NCBI GenBank assembly: GCA_016787045.1
Contig: JAEUVA010000010.1
Span: 36,531-100,530 of the forward strand
DNA: 64,000 nucleotides
From: Chitinophagales bacterium
Lineage (GTDB): Bacteria > Bacteroidota > Bacteroidia > Chitinophagales > LD1
Reading direction: 5' to 3'
The notes under the pieces are model-generated. The model saw only the letters and a program-made list of their open reading frames with translations. It was not told the origin of the DNA and did not search any database. The translations under genes were made by a program, and so were the position numbers. This document shows positions 39,011 through 47,847 of the stretch, piece after piece (positions within the stretch are counted from its first letter, which is position 1; each line of letters begins with the position of its first letter).

Positions 39011-39946
39011 CTATTCCTCGTCTTCCAGCGTAATGTCAAACTGTACGAGGTCAATAAAGTCTTTCACGCGGTCTTCAATATCTTTATGCGTAAGATTTTT
39101 GATGCGCTCGGTGCCAAATTTTTCTACACAGAACGAAGCCATAGCACTGCCATAAATGATAGCGCGCTTCATATTGTCAAAGCTAATATCGCGGCTTTTG
39201 TCTAAGTAACCACAAAACCCCCCGGCAAACGTATCGCCCGCACCTGTAGGGTCAAATACTTCTTCTAATGGCAATGCCGGAGCAAAAAACACTTCGTTGC
39301 TATGAAACAGCAAAGCTCCATGCTCGCCTTTTTTGATGATGAGGTACTTAGGCCCCATACCCATTATCTTTTTAGCTGCTTTTACCAAAGAGTACTCGCC
39401 ACTTAACTGCCGCGCCTCTGCATCATTTACCGCCAGTACATCAATCTTTTGAATCACCTCTTTCAGTTTGCCGATAAAGGCATCGGTCATCCAAAAATTC
39501 ATGGTGTCCATCACCACTAACTTAGGGCGCTTGGGCAGTTGCTCAATTACCTGCATTTGCAGGTGTGGGTCTATGTTTCCAAGCAATAGAATATCGCTCT
39601 CTTTGTAGCTATCGGGTATTACGGGGTTAAATTCCAGCAACACATTCAAATCGGTAATTAGCGTATCGCGGCTATTCATGTCTAAGTGATATTTACCACT
39701 CCAGAAAAAGCTCTTTTTGCCCGCTTTAATTTCTATCCCCTCGGTATCTACACCCCGCTCGCGCAGTAGCGCCAGTTCGTTCATATCAAAATCATCGCCA
39801 ATAACCGATACGATGTTTACTTTTTTGCTGAAGAACGAAGCGCTCCAGGCAATATAAGTGGCCGCTCCGCCCACAATTTTATCGGTTTTGCCAAAGGGGG
39901 TTTCAATAGCATCAAAAGCAACGGTACCTACAGTAAGTAATGACAT
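39011..39946 (-). CDS. PfkB-family sugar/nucleoside kinase
   Basis: 311 residues. Ribokinase fold: an N-terminal GG pair in IVGGAATYIAWS, a central KKGEHGALLF and the PfkB signature DPTGAGDTFAGGF with the catalytic Asp. It phosphorylates a small sugar or nucleoside with ATP in the cytoplasm; the substrate cannot be told. Widely conserved in Bacteroidota as a stand-alone kinase. Confidence 0.9.
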   Translation of the reverse strand: MSLLTVGTVAFDAIETPFGKTDKIVGGAATYIAWSASFFSKKVNIVSVIGDDFDMNELALLRERGVDTEGIEIKAGKKSFFWSGKYHLDMNSRDTLITDLNVLLEFNPVIPDSYKESDILLLGNIDPHLQMQVIEQLPKRPKLVVMDTMNFWMTDAFIGKLKEVIQKIDVLAVNDAEARQLSGEYSLVKAAKKIMGMGPKYLIIKKGEHGALLFHSNEVFFAPALPLEEVFDPTGAGDTFAGGFCGYLDKSRDISFDNMKRAIIYGSAMASFCVEKFGTERIKNLTHKDIEDRVKDFIDLVQFDITLEDEE

Positions 39947-40000
39947 GGCTGAGTTTTTTAAAAAAAATTTTTCGGGCGCGAATATGGAGTAATTATTTAA

Positions 40001-40037
40001 CTGAAAGGCAAGCTGACCTAAAATTTTTACCTTTCAG
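40001..40037 (+). promoter_or_regulatory. Inverted repeat just upstream of the DUF1295 start
   Basis: CTGAAAGG (40001-40008) and CCTTTCAG (40030-40037), 21-nt loop, ending 2 nt before the GTG start. It could hide the ribosome-binding region or be an operator; it could also be chance. Confidence 0.35.
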
Positions 40038-40039
40038 TT

Positions 40040-40822
40040 GTGAATCCACTTTTAGCATCGGCTTTAGTCATCTTTGTTTTTATGTGCCTCATGTTTTTGA
40101 TAGCCCTTTGGCTCAAAAACAACGGAGTGGCCGATGTGGGCTGGGGCGTGGGCTTTATGCTGGTGGCCTGGCTTACCTTTTTTTGGTTTGGTAACGATAG
40201 GATGCACCAAAAGATAGTTACCTTTTTGGTAACTATTTGGGGCTTGCGGCTAACTCTGTATTTGGCTGTGCGCAACTGGGGCGAGCCGGAAGACTTTAGG
40301 TACGCCAACTGGCGCAAAGAGTGGGGCGGCAGTGTGGTATGGCGTTCGTTTTTGCAAGTGTTTATGCTGCAAGGTTTTTTCATGTTTATCAATCTGCTGC
40401 CGGTAATAGTGGTAAACAGTAGTGAGGAATTTTACAAATCGTACAAATGGCTTTACCCGCTGGGCGCAGCGGTATGGTGTATCGGCTTTTTCTTTGAAGC
40501 CATTGGCGATAAGCAGATGTACGAGTTTAAATGCTCTGCCAAAAAACACCCGCACAAAAAAGTGATGAACAAAGGCCTTTGGCGCTATACCCGCCATCCC
40601 AATTACTTTGGCGAAGCCGCCATGTGGTGGGGCATTTTTATTCTTTCTATACCATCGGGAATGTGGTATGTATCGGTATTGTCGCCTTTGGTAATTACCT
40701 ACTTGCTGCTTAAAGTTTCGGGGGTTACGCTGTTAGAGAAAAAGTATGAGGGCAACGATGAATATAGTGTTTACAAACGCACCACCAGTGCATTTTTTCC
40801 GATGCCGCCAAAGCAGATTTGA
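40040..40822 (+). CDS. DUF1295 / steroid 5-alpha-reductase-like membrane protein
   Basis: 260 residues from a GTG. Six or seven hydrophobic helices; conserved features are NNGVADVGWGVGF, LRLTLYLAVRN, GFFFEAIGDKQM, NKGLWRYTRHPNYFGEA (the family signature with its HPNYFGE) and GVTLLEKKY. Related to the NADPH-binding C-terminal half of steroid 5-alpha-reductases and to isoprenylcysteine methyltransferase-like proteins. Likely a lipid-modifying membrane enzyme; substrate unknown. Confidence 0.85.
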   Translation: MNPLLASALVIFVFMCLMFLIALWLKNNGVADVGWGVGFMLVAWLTFFWFGNDRMHQKIVTFLVTIWGLRLTLYLAVRNWGEPEDFRYANWRKEWGGSVVWRSFLQVFMLQGFFMFINLLPVIVVNSSEEFYKSYKWLYPLGAAVWCIGFFFEAIGDKQMYEFKCSAKKHPHKKVMNKGLWRYTRHPNYFGEAAMWWGIFILSIPSGMWYVSVLSPLVITYLLLKVSGVTLLEKKYEGNDEYSVYKRTTSAFFPMPPKQI

Positions 40823-40919
40823 TGCTCCAAAATTTTCTGCTTGCGGGGTCAGTTTAAATTATTAACCTTTACTGACGCTGATTTACGTAACTTTTTCTTA
40901 ACCCCTTAACCCCTGTAAC

Positions 40920-41879
40920 ATGAAAAAGTTTTTATACATACTACTGTTCTTTTTTATAGGAGCGGTCGTGGTCATAGCCGGCTTTGTTGGTTTTTTGCAA
41001 ATACGCGGCATACCTAGGTACCCGGTTGAAAAATTTGAGTTAACTGTAGTGAGCGACTCTGCAAAGATTGCTCACGGAGCAAAAATTGCATCGGTGCAAT
41101 GTATAGTTTGCCACCGTGGGCAAGATGGCAAGCTAAGTGGTAGGTTTTTAAATGAACTGCCGCCAGATTTTGGCAAAATTTATTCGGCAAACATTACTCA
41201 ACACAAACAAACAGGCATAGGTGGCTGGTCAGATGGCGATATCTATTATTTGCTACGCACAGGGGTAAAGCCCGATGGGCAATACCTGCCTCCGTACATG
41301 CCCAAGTTTCCGCACATGAGCGAGTACGATATGCAGAGTGTAATTGCATGGCTGAGGTCAGACCGGCCGGAGGTACAACCTTCTGAAGTTAACAAAGTGC
41401 TGAGCGAACCGTCATTGCTCACTAAATTTTTGTGTCTGGTACAATTCAAAAATTTTCCCATTAATAAAGCGCCTATTACAGAGCCGGACACGAACGATTT
41501 GGTAAACTACGGGCGTTATCTAATAGTAGGGCGCTATGATTGCTACCCCTGCCATAGTGCCGATTTTAAAACACTCAATCAGTTTGAACCCGAAAAAACG
41601 GGTGGCTACATGGGCGGTGGCAATAGAATGGTTTCGTTAGATGGCAAAGAACGATTAACGGCTAACCTTACTCCACACAAAACCGGAATTGGCGATTGGA
41701 CCGAAGATGATTTTAGAAATGCCTTGCTCTTTTCAAAAAGCAAAAATGGCCAATCGCTTCGCGACCCTATGTTGCCCTACAATGGCTTAACCGATTTAGA
41801 AATAAAAGCCATGTGGAAGTATCTGTTGAGTTTAGCACCAATAGATAACAGCGTGAACCGTAATTGGGAAGAAGAATAA
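40920..41879 (+). CDS. Membrane-anchored diheme cytochrome c
   Basis: 319 residues: one N-terminal hydrophobic anchor (~1-28), then two cytochrome c domains with heme motifs CIVCH (~residue 60) and CYPCH (~residue 200) and likely axial Met residues in MPKFPHMS and DPMLPYNG. The pattern resembles diheme cytochromes of alcohol/aldehyde dehydrogenase or oxidase electron chains. No dehydrogenase is adjacent. It faces the periplasm and carries electrons. Confidence 0.87.
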   Translation: MKKFLYILLFFFIGAVVVIAGFVGFLQIRGIPRYPVEKFELTVVSDSAKIAHGAKIASVQCIVCHRGQDGKLSGRFLNELPPDFGKIYSANITQHKQTGIGGWSDGDIYYLLRTGVKPDGQYLPPYMPKFPHMSEYDMQSVIAWLRSDRPEVQPSEVNKVLSEPSLLTKFLCLVQFKNFPINKAPITEPDTNDLVNYGRYLIVGRYDCYPCHSADFKTLNQFEPEKTGGYMGGGNRMVSLDGKERLTANLTPHKTGIGDWTEDDFRNALLFSKSKNGQSLRDPMLPYNGLTDLEIKAMWKYLLSLAPIDNSVNRNWEEE

Positions 41880-41968
41880 GTTTTTACCGATTGATGCCTC
41901 CGTAAACGATTTTAGGAACGAAGATGGAGGAAACCTTCTATGAAGGTTTGAAGGAAGTCAAACGGTAC

Positions 41969-41998
41969 ACCGCTTCAGGCAACTGAGGCGGTTTTTTA
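41969..41998 (+). terminator. Terminator after the cytochrome c gene
   Basis: ACCGCTTCAG, GCAA tetraloop, CTGAGGCGGT with one G-T wobble, then TTTTTT. Forward direction only. It is preceded by a perfect 8-bp hairpin (AAACCTTC at 41931-41938, GAAGGTTT at 41942-41949), making a structured 3' end. Confidence 0.85.
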
Positions 41999-42023
41999 TT
42001 GGTTGCGGTAATATGTGCACGAA

Positions 42024-42797
42024 CTAATCGGCCTCTACCTTTTTTCTGAACCGGATATTCAGAAACTCTACAGTAAGTGAAAACGCTACAGCCACGTACA
42101 CAAATGCTTTGCTCACGTGAGCGGCAAATCCTTCAAGTATCAACGTAAAGCCAATCATTATCAAAAACGATAATGCAAGAATTTGTAGCGTAGGGTGCTT
42201 ATCAATAAAAGCCGAAATTTTGCCGGAGAAAAGCATCATCACAATCATAGAGATAACCACTGCAAAAATCATGACCATAATATGCTCAGTAAGACCCACA
42301 GCGGTTAACACCGAATCGAACGAAAACACGAAATCTATAAGTGCAATTTGAAAAATAACCGCACCAAAAGCCGACTTGGGTTTGGCAGCCCGCTCATGCT
42401 CTATGCCATAAACCTTGCTGTGAATTTCTAAGGTAGATTTGGTAAGCAGAAAAAAGCCCCCCAGTATCAATATCAAATCTCTGCCTGATATGGCAGCAGC
42501 TTCCAAAGCGTTTTCAATGCCTAAGCGGGTAAATAATTCTTCTAAAGGCAAGTGAAACAAGGGCTTGGTTAAACCGATAATCCAACCAATAAACAACAAG
42601 AGTACTATGCGAATGCCCAGCGCCAGTGAAAGTCCATAAAACCTGGCTTTGTGCTGCTGCGCTTCAGGCAATTTGGAAGCCGTAATAGATATAAAAATAA
42701 TATTATCTACTCCAAGAATTATTTCTAATACGGTCAATGTAAATAAACTGACCCAAGCGTCAACAGAAGTAAAAACCGAGATGTCGTAATCTACCAT
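42024..42797 (-). CDS. TerC-family integral membrane protein
   Basis: 257 residues, about seven membrane helices. The family motifs LEIILGVDNIIFI near the N-terminus and IDFVFSFDSVLTAVG in the middle hold the conserved Asp residues. TerC proteins are linked to tellurite resistance or, in recent work on relatives, to manganese export during protein secretion. Substrate not shown here. No ter gene neighbours. Confidence 0.9.
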   Translation of the reverse strand: MVDYDISVFTSVDAWVSLFTLTVLEIILGVDNIIFISITASKLPEAQQHKARFYGLSLALGIRIVLLLFIGWIIGLTKPLFHLPLEELFTRLGIENALEAAAISGRDLILILGGFFLLTKSTLEIHSKVYGIEHERAAKPKSAFGAVIFQIALIDFVFSFDSVLTAVGLTEHIMVMIFAVVISMIVMMLFSGKISAFIDKHPTLQILALSFLIMIGFTLILEGFAAHVSKAFVYVAVAFSLTVEFLNIRFRKKVEAD

Positions 42798-42852
42798 ACG
42801 TATATTTTATAGTGAAAAAGCAAAGACGAACATAACAGGGTTTTATTGAAGT

Positions 42853-45780
42853 TTACTTATCAAATGTTCTGTAAATCAGTTCTTGCAGTTCGGTGCGAAT
42901 ATTCATTTTTACCAAAAGGTTGTTATCTGCATTTGGGAAGACCCGATTGCTTAAAAAAATGTAAACCAGATTGTTTTTAGGGTCGGCCCACGCACAAGTG
43001 CCGGTGAATCCGGTGTGGCCAAAAGCTGCCGAAGGCACACCATCATAGCAGGGTGATGGCTTGGCTACATCGGGCTCGGGCTTATCGAACCCCAAGCCCC
43101 TGCGCGATGTTTTGTTTTGGCGAGAAGTGAACAACTTAACCGTAGCAGAATCCAGTAAACGCTTGCCATTATACTCTCCATTGTTGAGCAACATTTGAAA
43201 CAATGCCGCTAAGTCAAAAGCATTGCCAAACAAACCGGCATGACCGGCAACACCACCATACATGGCAGCACCCTGGTCGTGTACATAGCCATGTACTACT
43301 TGCTTGCGAAAAAGTGTATCGTTTTCGGTGGGAGCTATGCGCGTGCGTAAAAATTTTTGCTGAGGCAAGTAAGTTAACTTGCTCAACCCCATTGGCAGGT
43401 AAAAATTTTTGTACACAAAACTATCTAAGCGCTCACCACTTACCTGCTCCACCACTTTTTGTAGAATGTAAAAATCAATATCGCTATACAAATAGCTTGG
43501 CGATGGGTCAACTGTAGAGGTAGCCATCATGTACCACATGGTATCGGCATAGTCATTGCGAATGTACATGCTGTCGGCCACCTGTGTGGTGAACCCTTGC
43601 TCCGGTTGCGAGCGATAGCATTTATCGCGGTTGGGACCAACGGTTTCTTTCCAAAACATCATAAATGGTTTTAGCCCTGCCTGATGAAGCAACACATCGC
43701 GTAGTTTCAGTTTTTTGATAGTGGTATTGGTAGGCAAAGTCAAATAGTCGCCTACAGTTTTTTCTATATCTATCTTTTTTTGCTCGTACAGTTTCATTAC
43801 AGCAATGGTAGTGGCGGCTACTTTGGTGATGGAGGCCAAATCGTAAACGTCTGTAGTAGATACTGGTGTAGTGGTTTCGTAAGCTTTGTTGCCGTAAGTT
43901 TTGTAGTAAACCACTTTGCCATCTTTTGCCACTAGCAATTGACACCCCGGAAATGCCTTGCTGCGAATAGCTTTTTGAATCAACGCCTCTGCTTGTTGCA
44001 GTTTATCGGTCTTCCAACCTATTTCTTCGGACGAAGAAATTTTGAGCCGATACACTTGCTCATTTACATAGCCGGTGCCAGCTGTTAATTTTGCTGAGGC
44101 ACTCACGGGTAATTTTCCGCTTGTTTTTTCGGCTCCGAAAAGTGCATTGGCTGCTGCTAGATGAGTAGCATCAGTTTCTTCATATGCGCATATCAGCCAG
44201 TTTAACTTGTCAAAGTTTTTTAATGCGTAAGCATTGCCAAAGGTAACTAGCACTACTTTGGTTTTAGCGGAAAGGATACTGAGAAAAGAAACAGTTTCGT
44301 TGGTTACGTTGTAGTTTTTTGCAGCTGAACGCACCATAGCGTGCAGATCCACAATCACCAAATCGTATTTGCTTAATGTATCTTGCAGGGCTTTAAATGC
44401 AGCAGCATTGCCTTCGGCACTTTGGTTAAACAAGTCAAACTCAGCAAACAGACTAATGTGCTGCTGAAAGACCGATGTACCGGTATTGCCAATAGATAGC
44501 GAGGCCACTTTTTTGTAATTCCAATCGCGAAAAGGTAGTAGTGAATCTTTGTTGGCTGCAATAGTGATAGCCGCTTCAAAAAGCTTTTGTCTTAGGGCCT
44601 TCGCTTCTGCATTGTTTAAATCATCACGCAGGTTTTTTAAGGAAATTTTTTGGGCTTTGTTTAGACCGAGTAGGTATTTGTAGGCCAATACCTTTTTTAC
44701 ACGATACTCCATTTCGTTTATTGAAATCTTGCCGCTATCCATGGCCATTTTAATTTTCTCAAGGCCACTTGAAGCATTCTCACTAAACACCAAAATATCG
44801 CATCCGGCCATAAATGCCATAGAGTCCACTACCCCGGGTTTGTAGTACTTGCTTACGCCTTTCATGTTGAGGGCATCAGAAAACACCAATCCATTATATT
44901 TTAAAGAATCTTTAAGTAATGAGGTGGTAATTTTTTGTGATAGCGAAGCAGAGGAGCGAGCAGTGGTATCGTACGAAGGAATGTTGAGGTGTGCCACCAT
45001 TACGCTACCTACGCCATTGTTGAATAGGATTTTAAACGGAAACAATTCAAACGTATCTAAGGTGTTGGCTGGTTTAGTGATTACCGGCAAATCGTAATGC
45101 GAATCAACACTTACATCGCCATGCCCCGGAAAATGTTTGGCACAGGCCAGCACACCCACATCTTGCATGCCATGGGCATATTCTACGCCTTTTAGCGCAA
45201 CTCTATATTTGTTCTCTCCAAAACTGCGCTCGTTGATAACGGGATTTTGGGGGTTGTTGTTAATGTCAACTGCAGGTGCAAAGTTTACATGAATGCCCAG
45301 CCGCTTGCATTGCAAGCCAATTTGCTTACCCATTTCATATATTAACTGATTGTCATTAATGGCACCCAGTGTCATTTGCTTGGGGAACGCCAATACAGAA
45401 TCTATACGCATGGCCACTCCCCATTCGCCATCTATGGCTACCATACATTGCACTTTGGCAGAGTCTTGTAGTTTGTTCGTCCATTCCGCTTGTGCCTCGG
45501 GCAGGCCTTTAAAAAAAATAACCCCACCGGCTTTGCCTTGCTTTATCTGCGAAAGCACGGTATCCATATTATAGTCCTTGCCTTGCGTGTAAGCGGGCAG
45601 CATAAAAAACTGACCGATGCGCTCTGTCCAGCTCAATTGGTTATACACGGAGTCCACCCACTTGATGCAGCTCGCATTTTTTTGCCAGCCCAAAAAATCG
45701 GGAGCTTGTGCAGAGGCAAAAGCAACCGGTATAATCAAAAAGAAAATAATGGAGACCCTCCTCAACAACATATTCATCAT
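42853..45780 (-). CDS. GH3 beta-N-acetylglucosaminidase-like domain fused to a serine beta-lactamase-like domain
   Basis: 975 residues with a signal peptide ending ASAQ. Residues ~45-380 are a GH3 TIM barrel of NagZ type: KHFPGHGDVSVDSHYD supplies the Asp-His dyad and SDALNMKGV (~303) the nucleophile. Residues ~390-570 are the GH3 C-terminal alpha/beta domain. Residues ~590-975 are a beta-lactamase/PBP-type esterase with SITK (~648), YSD and HTG motifs. This GH3-lactamase fusion is known in Bacteroidota and fits periplasmic cell-wall recycling or remodelling. Start could be either of two adjacent Met codons. Confidence 0.9.
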   Translation of the reverse strand: MMNMLLRRVSIIFFLIIPVAFASAQAPDFLGWQKNASCIKWVDSVYNQLSWTERIGQFFMLPAYTQGKDYNMDTVLSQIKQGKAGGVIFFKGLPEAQAEWTNKLQDSAKVQCMVAIDGEWGVAMRIDSVLAFPKQMTLGAINDNQLIYEMGKQIGLQCKRLGIHVNFAPAVDINNNPQNPVINERSFGENKYRVALKGVEYAHGMQDVGVLACAKHFPGHGDVSVDSHYDLPVITKPANTLDTFELFPFKILFNNGVGSVMVAHLNIPSYDTTARSSASLSQKITTSLLKDSLKYNGLVFSDALNMKGVSKYYKPGVVDSMAFMAGCDILVFSENASSGLEKIKMAMDSGKISINEMEYRVKKVLAYKYLLGLNKAQKISLKNLRDDLNNAEAKALRQKLFEAAITIAANKDSLLPFRDWNYKKVASLSIGNTGTSVFQQHISLFAEFDLFNQSAEGNAAAFKALQDTLSKYDLVIVDLHAMVRSAAKNYNVTNETVSFLSILSAKTKVVLVTFGNAYALKNFDKLNWLICAYEETDATHLAAANALFGAEKTSGKLPVSASAKLTAGTGYVNEQVYRLKISSSEEIGWKTDKLQQAEALIQKAIRSKAFPGCQLLVAKDGKVVYYKTYGNKAYETTTPVSTTDVYDLASITKVAATTIAVMKLYEQKKIDIEKTVGDYLTLPTNTTIKKLKLRDVLLHQAGLKPFMMFWKETVGPNRDKCYRSQPEQGFTTQVADSMYIRNDYADTMWYMMATSTVDPSPSYLYSDIDFYILQKVVEQVSGERLDSFVYKNFYLPMGLSKLTYLPQQKFLRTRIAPTENDTLFRKQVVHGYVHDQGAAMYGGVAGHAGLFGNAFDLAALFQMLLNNGEYNGKRLLDSATVKLFTSRQNKTSRRGLGFDKPEPDVAKPSPCYDGVPSAAFGHTGFTGTCAWADPKNNLVYIFLSNRVFPNADNNLLVKMNIRTELQELIYRTFDK

Positions 45781-45886
45781 ACGCGGCTAATAGAGCAAAA
45801 CATTTGCCAATACGTGTTGTAATTGGTTAACGCTTTTTCTACCTTAAAGTGTGGATTGATGGATTAAAAAAAACTTAGAACAAGGG

Positions 45887-47083
45887 CTACTTCATTTCCT
45901 CCAGCTTGTTTTGCGCACGCTCTTTGTAAGAGGAGCTGCCTTGAGCAATGTCTTCCAGCAATTTTTTAGCTTCTGCTTTATTGCCTTTTTTGAGCAAAAT
46001 ATTGGCTTTGTACCACTTGCTGCCTTCGTTGTAGCGATTTGTTTTTAGCAGCTTATCAAAATTCTTTTCACTCTTTTTAGTATTTCCCAATATGTAATCA
46101 CTAATACCGCCAAAGTAAAGGGCTTCTGCGCTTTCGGGGTCTTGTTTCAGTATTTGTTCAAATTGCTCAGATGATTGCTGGTAGTTACCGCCATTAAAGT
46201 TCTTCATAGCGTCATCTAAGGTTACTGTTTTGTTCTCTGTTTTCGCTCTCTCTTTTGCAGCGATAGTTTCGGCTACGGTGTAACTGTCGGTGCTCATTTT
46301 TGCTTTGGTATCTGGTTTAGCGGCTGTGGGTGCCTTAGTGTTAGTGACTATAATTGTTTTTTGTGATTTGTCTTCGCTGGTGGCATTATCATCAGCCATA
46401 TTGAAACTAACCACCTCATTGGCAGGTTGGTTGGTATTGCCGCTTGGAGCAGGTACAGCGCCACCGGCTGTAGTTATGTTTTTAGTTTCTTCTTTTTGTA
46501 TCGATTTTTTTTCTACATCGGTAGTTGTTACTACATCCTTACGAGCATCTTCGGTCAGTTTCAATGGCTTCTCTTCTAATGCGCTAGTTATTGTGCTGTT
46601 ACCTTTTGTGCTCACACTATCATATAATACGTTAGCCGGGGCTTCGGTTTCTGTGGCAGCCGGCTCACTTTTATCGGCTTCTAACAACTGTACGTTTTCG
46701 GTAGGTTGAGTTTTGTTTTGCGCCAACTCAGTATTGTTTTTGGCAATGTAGTTGACCATAAAAAAACCAATGCCAATCAGTACTCCAAAAATAGCTGCGG
46801 CATAGGCGTAGGCGCTCCAGTGCAGTTGAATCACTCGGGCTTCTTTCACTCCTGTTTTTTCGCGCACCTGTTTTTTGATGGAAGAAATTTTAGCAGCTGC
46901 AGTAGCTGCGTTGGCTGCTTGTAACCCCTCCAGGGCATCTTGGGCAAAGGGGTCATCATGAAGCAACTTTTCAAATTGCGCTTTATCCTCGGCACTCAGT
47001 TGATTGCCGAGATAAGCCAGCATGGCTGCTTCGGTTATTACACCGCCTTCAAAAAGATTATTCTCCTTTGGTGGGCTGCCCAT
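45887..47083 (-). CDS. Membrane anti-sigma-like protein with TPR region
   Basis: 398 residues. A cytoplasmic N-terminal part (ITEAAMLAYLGNQLSAEDKAQFEKLL, an anti-sigma-like zinc-less helix bundle), one membrane helix (~90-112), a low-complexity Thr/Ala/Lys/Glu-rich linker and C-terminal tetratricopeptide repeats (FNGGNYQQSSEQFEQIL; SAEALYFGGISDYILG). Its start overlaps the sigma-factor stop by 26 nt, so the two are translated together. The likely role is to hold the ECF sigma factor at the membrane and release it on a periplasmic signal, which is inference from the pairing. Confidence 0.75.
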   Translation of the reverse strand: MGSPPKENNLFEGGVITEAAMLAYLGNQLSAEDKAQFEKLLHDDPFAQDALEGLQAANAATAAAKISSIKKQVREKTGVKEARVIQLHWSAYAYAAAIFGVLIGIGFFMVNYIAKNNTELAQNKTQPTENVQLLEADKSEPAATETEAPANVLYDSVSTKGNSTITSALEEKPLKLTEDARKDVVTTTDVEKKSIQKEETKNITTAGGAVPAPSGNTNQPANEVVSFNMADDNATSEDKSQKTIIVTNTKAPTAAKPDTKAKMSTDSYTVAETIAAKERAKTENKTVTLDDAMKNFNGGNYQQSSEQFEQILKQDPESAEALYFGGISDYILGNTKKSEKNFDKLLKTNRYNEGSKWYKANILLKKGNKAEAKKLLEDIAQGSSSYKERAQNKLEEMK

Positions 47084-47654
47084 TTTTTGCGGTTATATAG
47101 TTTTTTAAATTTCGTTTTCCGTTTTGGATGTAGCTCTTAACCTCATTAATGCTATATCCTGTGATGTTGGCTATTTCGTTGTAGCTGCAATCTTTCATAT
47201 AAAACAATTCAATACAAATCCGTTGTTCTTCTTTTAGTTCATCAATGCCTTCTTGTAGGTGCTGCAGCACATACTCTTTTTCTTCGGCCAACTGTAGATG
47301 ATCAACCACTTCGTTTTCCATAACCGACTTGGTGTCATTAACTAATTGCGTGTGTTTTTTGGTAGAAGACGACTGCTTGCGAAACTCCATCATGCAGAAG
47401 TTTTTGACCACCATGTGCAGCCAGGGCTTAAAAGCCACTACGTGATGTTTCTTTAGCTCTGCAATCAACTTTTCAAATATTTGCATAGTGGCATCTTCGG
47501 CCTCCGCTTCGTTTTTGAAATACTTCATGCAAACACCAAATACCAAGTGCGTGTAGCGTTGGTAAAGTTCACCGATGTACACGGTTTCGTGCGAGTTGCG
47601 GTAGCGGTGTACCAACTCTTCGTCTGTTACCTGATGTAAGTTTTCTTTTGCCAC
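47058..47654 (-). CDS. ECF-type RNA polymerase sigma factor
   Basis: 198 residues from a GTG. Region 2 (DEELVHRYRNSHETVYIGELYQRY; FKNEAEAEDATMQIFEKL) and region 4 (LKEEQRICIELFYMKDCSYNEIANITGYS helix-turn-helix) are clear. It directs RNA polymerase to a small regulon, probably including its own operon. Upstream, toward the divergent A2M gene, lies an 11-bp inverted repeat that could be its target. Confidence 0.92.
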   Translation of the reverse strand: MAKENLHQVTDEELVHRYRNSHETVYIGELYQRYTHLVFGVCMKYFKNEAEAEDATMQIFEKLIAELKKHHVVAFKPWLHMVVKNFCMMEFRKQSSSTKKHTQLVNDTKSVMENEVVDHLQLAEEKEYVLQHLQEGIDELKEEQRICIELFYMKDCSYNEIANITGYSINEVKSYIQNGKRNLKNYITAKNGQPTKGE

Positions 47655-47681
47655 AGTTATTGCGCTAAATAAAAATAGAAA

Positions 47682-47735
47682 TACTACACTGCGAAAAACA
47701 CCTACAGTTAACAGCTAGAGTTTAGCAGTGTAGTA
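47682..47735. promoter_or_regulatory. 11-bp inverted repeat between the sigma-factor operon and the A2M gene
   Basis: TACTACACTGC at 47682-47692 and its exact complement GCAGTGTAGTA at 47725-47735, spacing 32 nt, in the 143-nt divergent gap. Both arms are followed inward by an A-rich stretch. Could be paired promoter or operator sites, or a long hairpin. Confidence 0.5.
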
Positions 47736-47847
47736 AATAGGGCAAAGTAGAGATCAGGAGCAAACAATAACTCCATATCTTTTTCTGAAATCATTTATGG
47801 AATTTTCACACTCCCCTCATCTACTCCTCACAAAACAAATGATTGCC

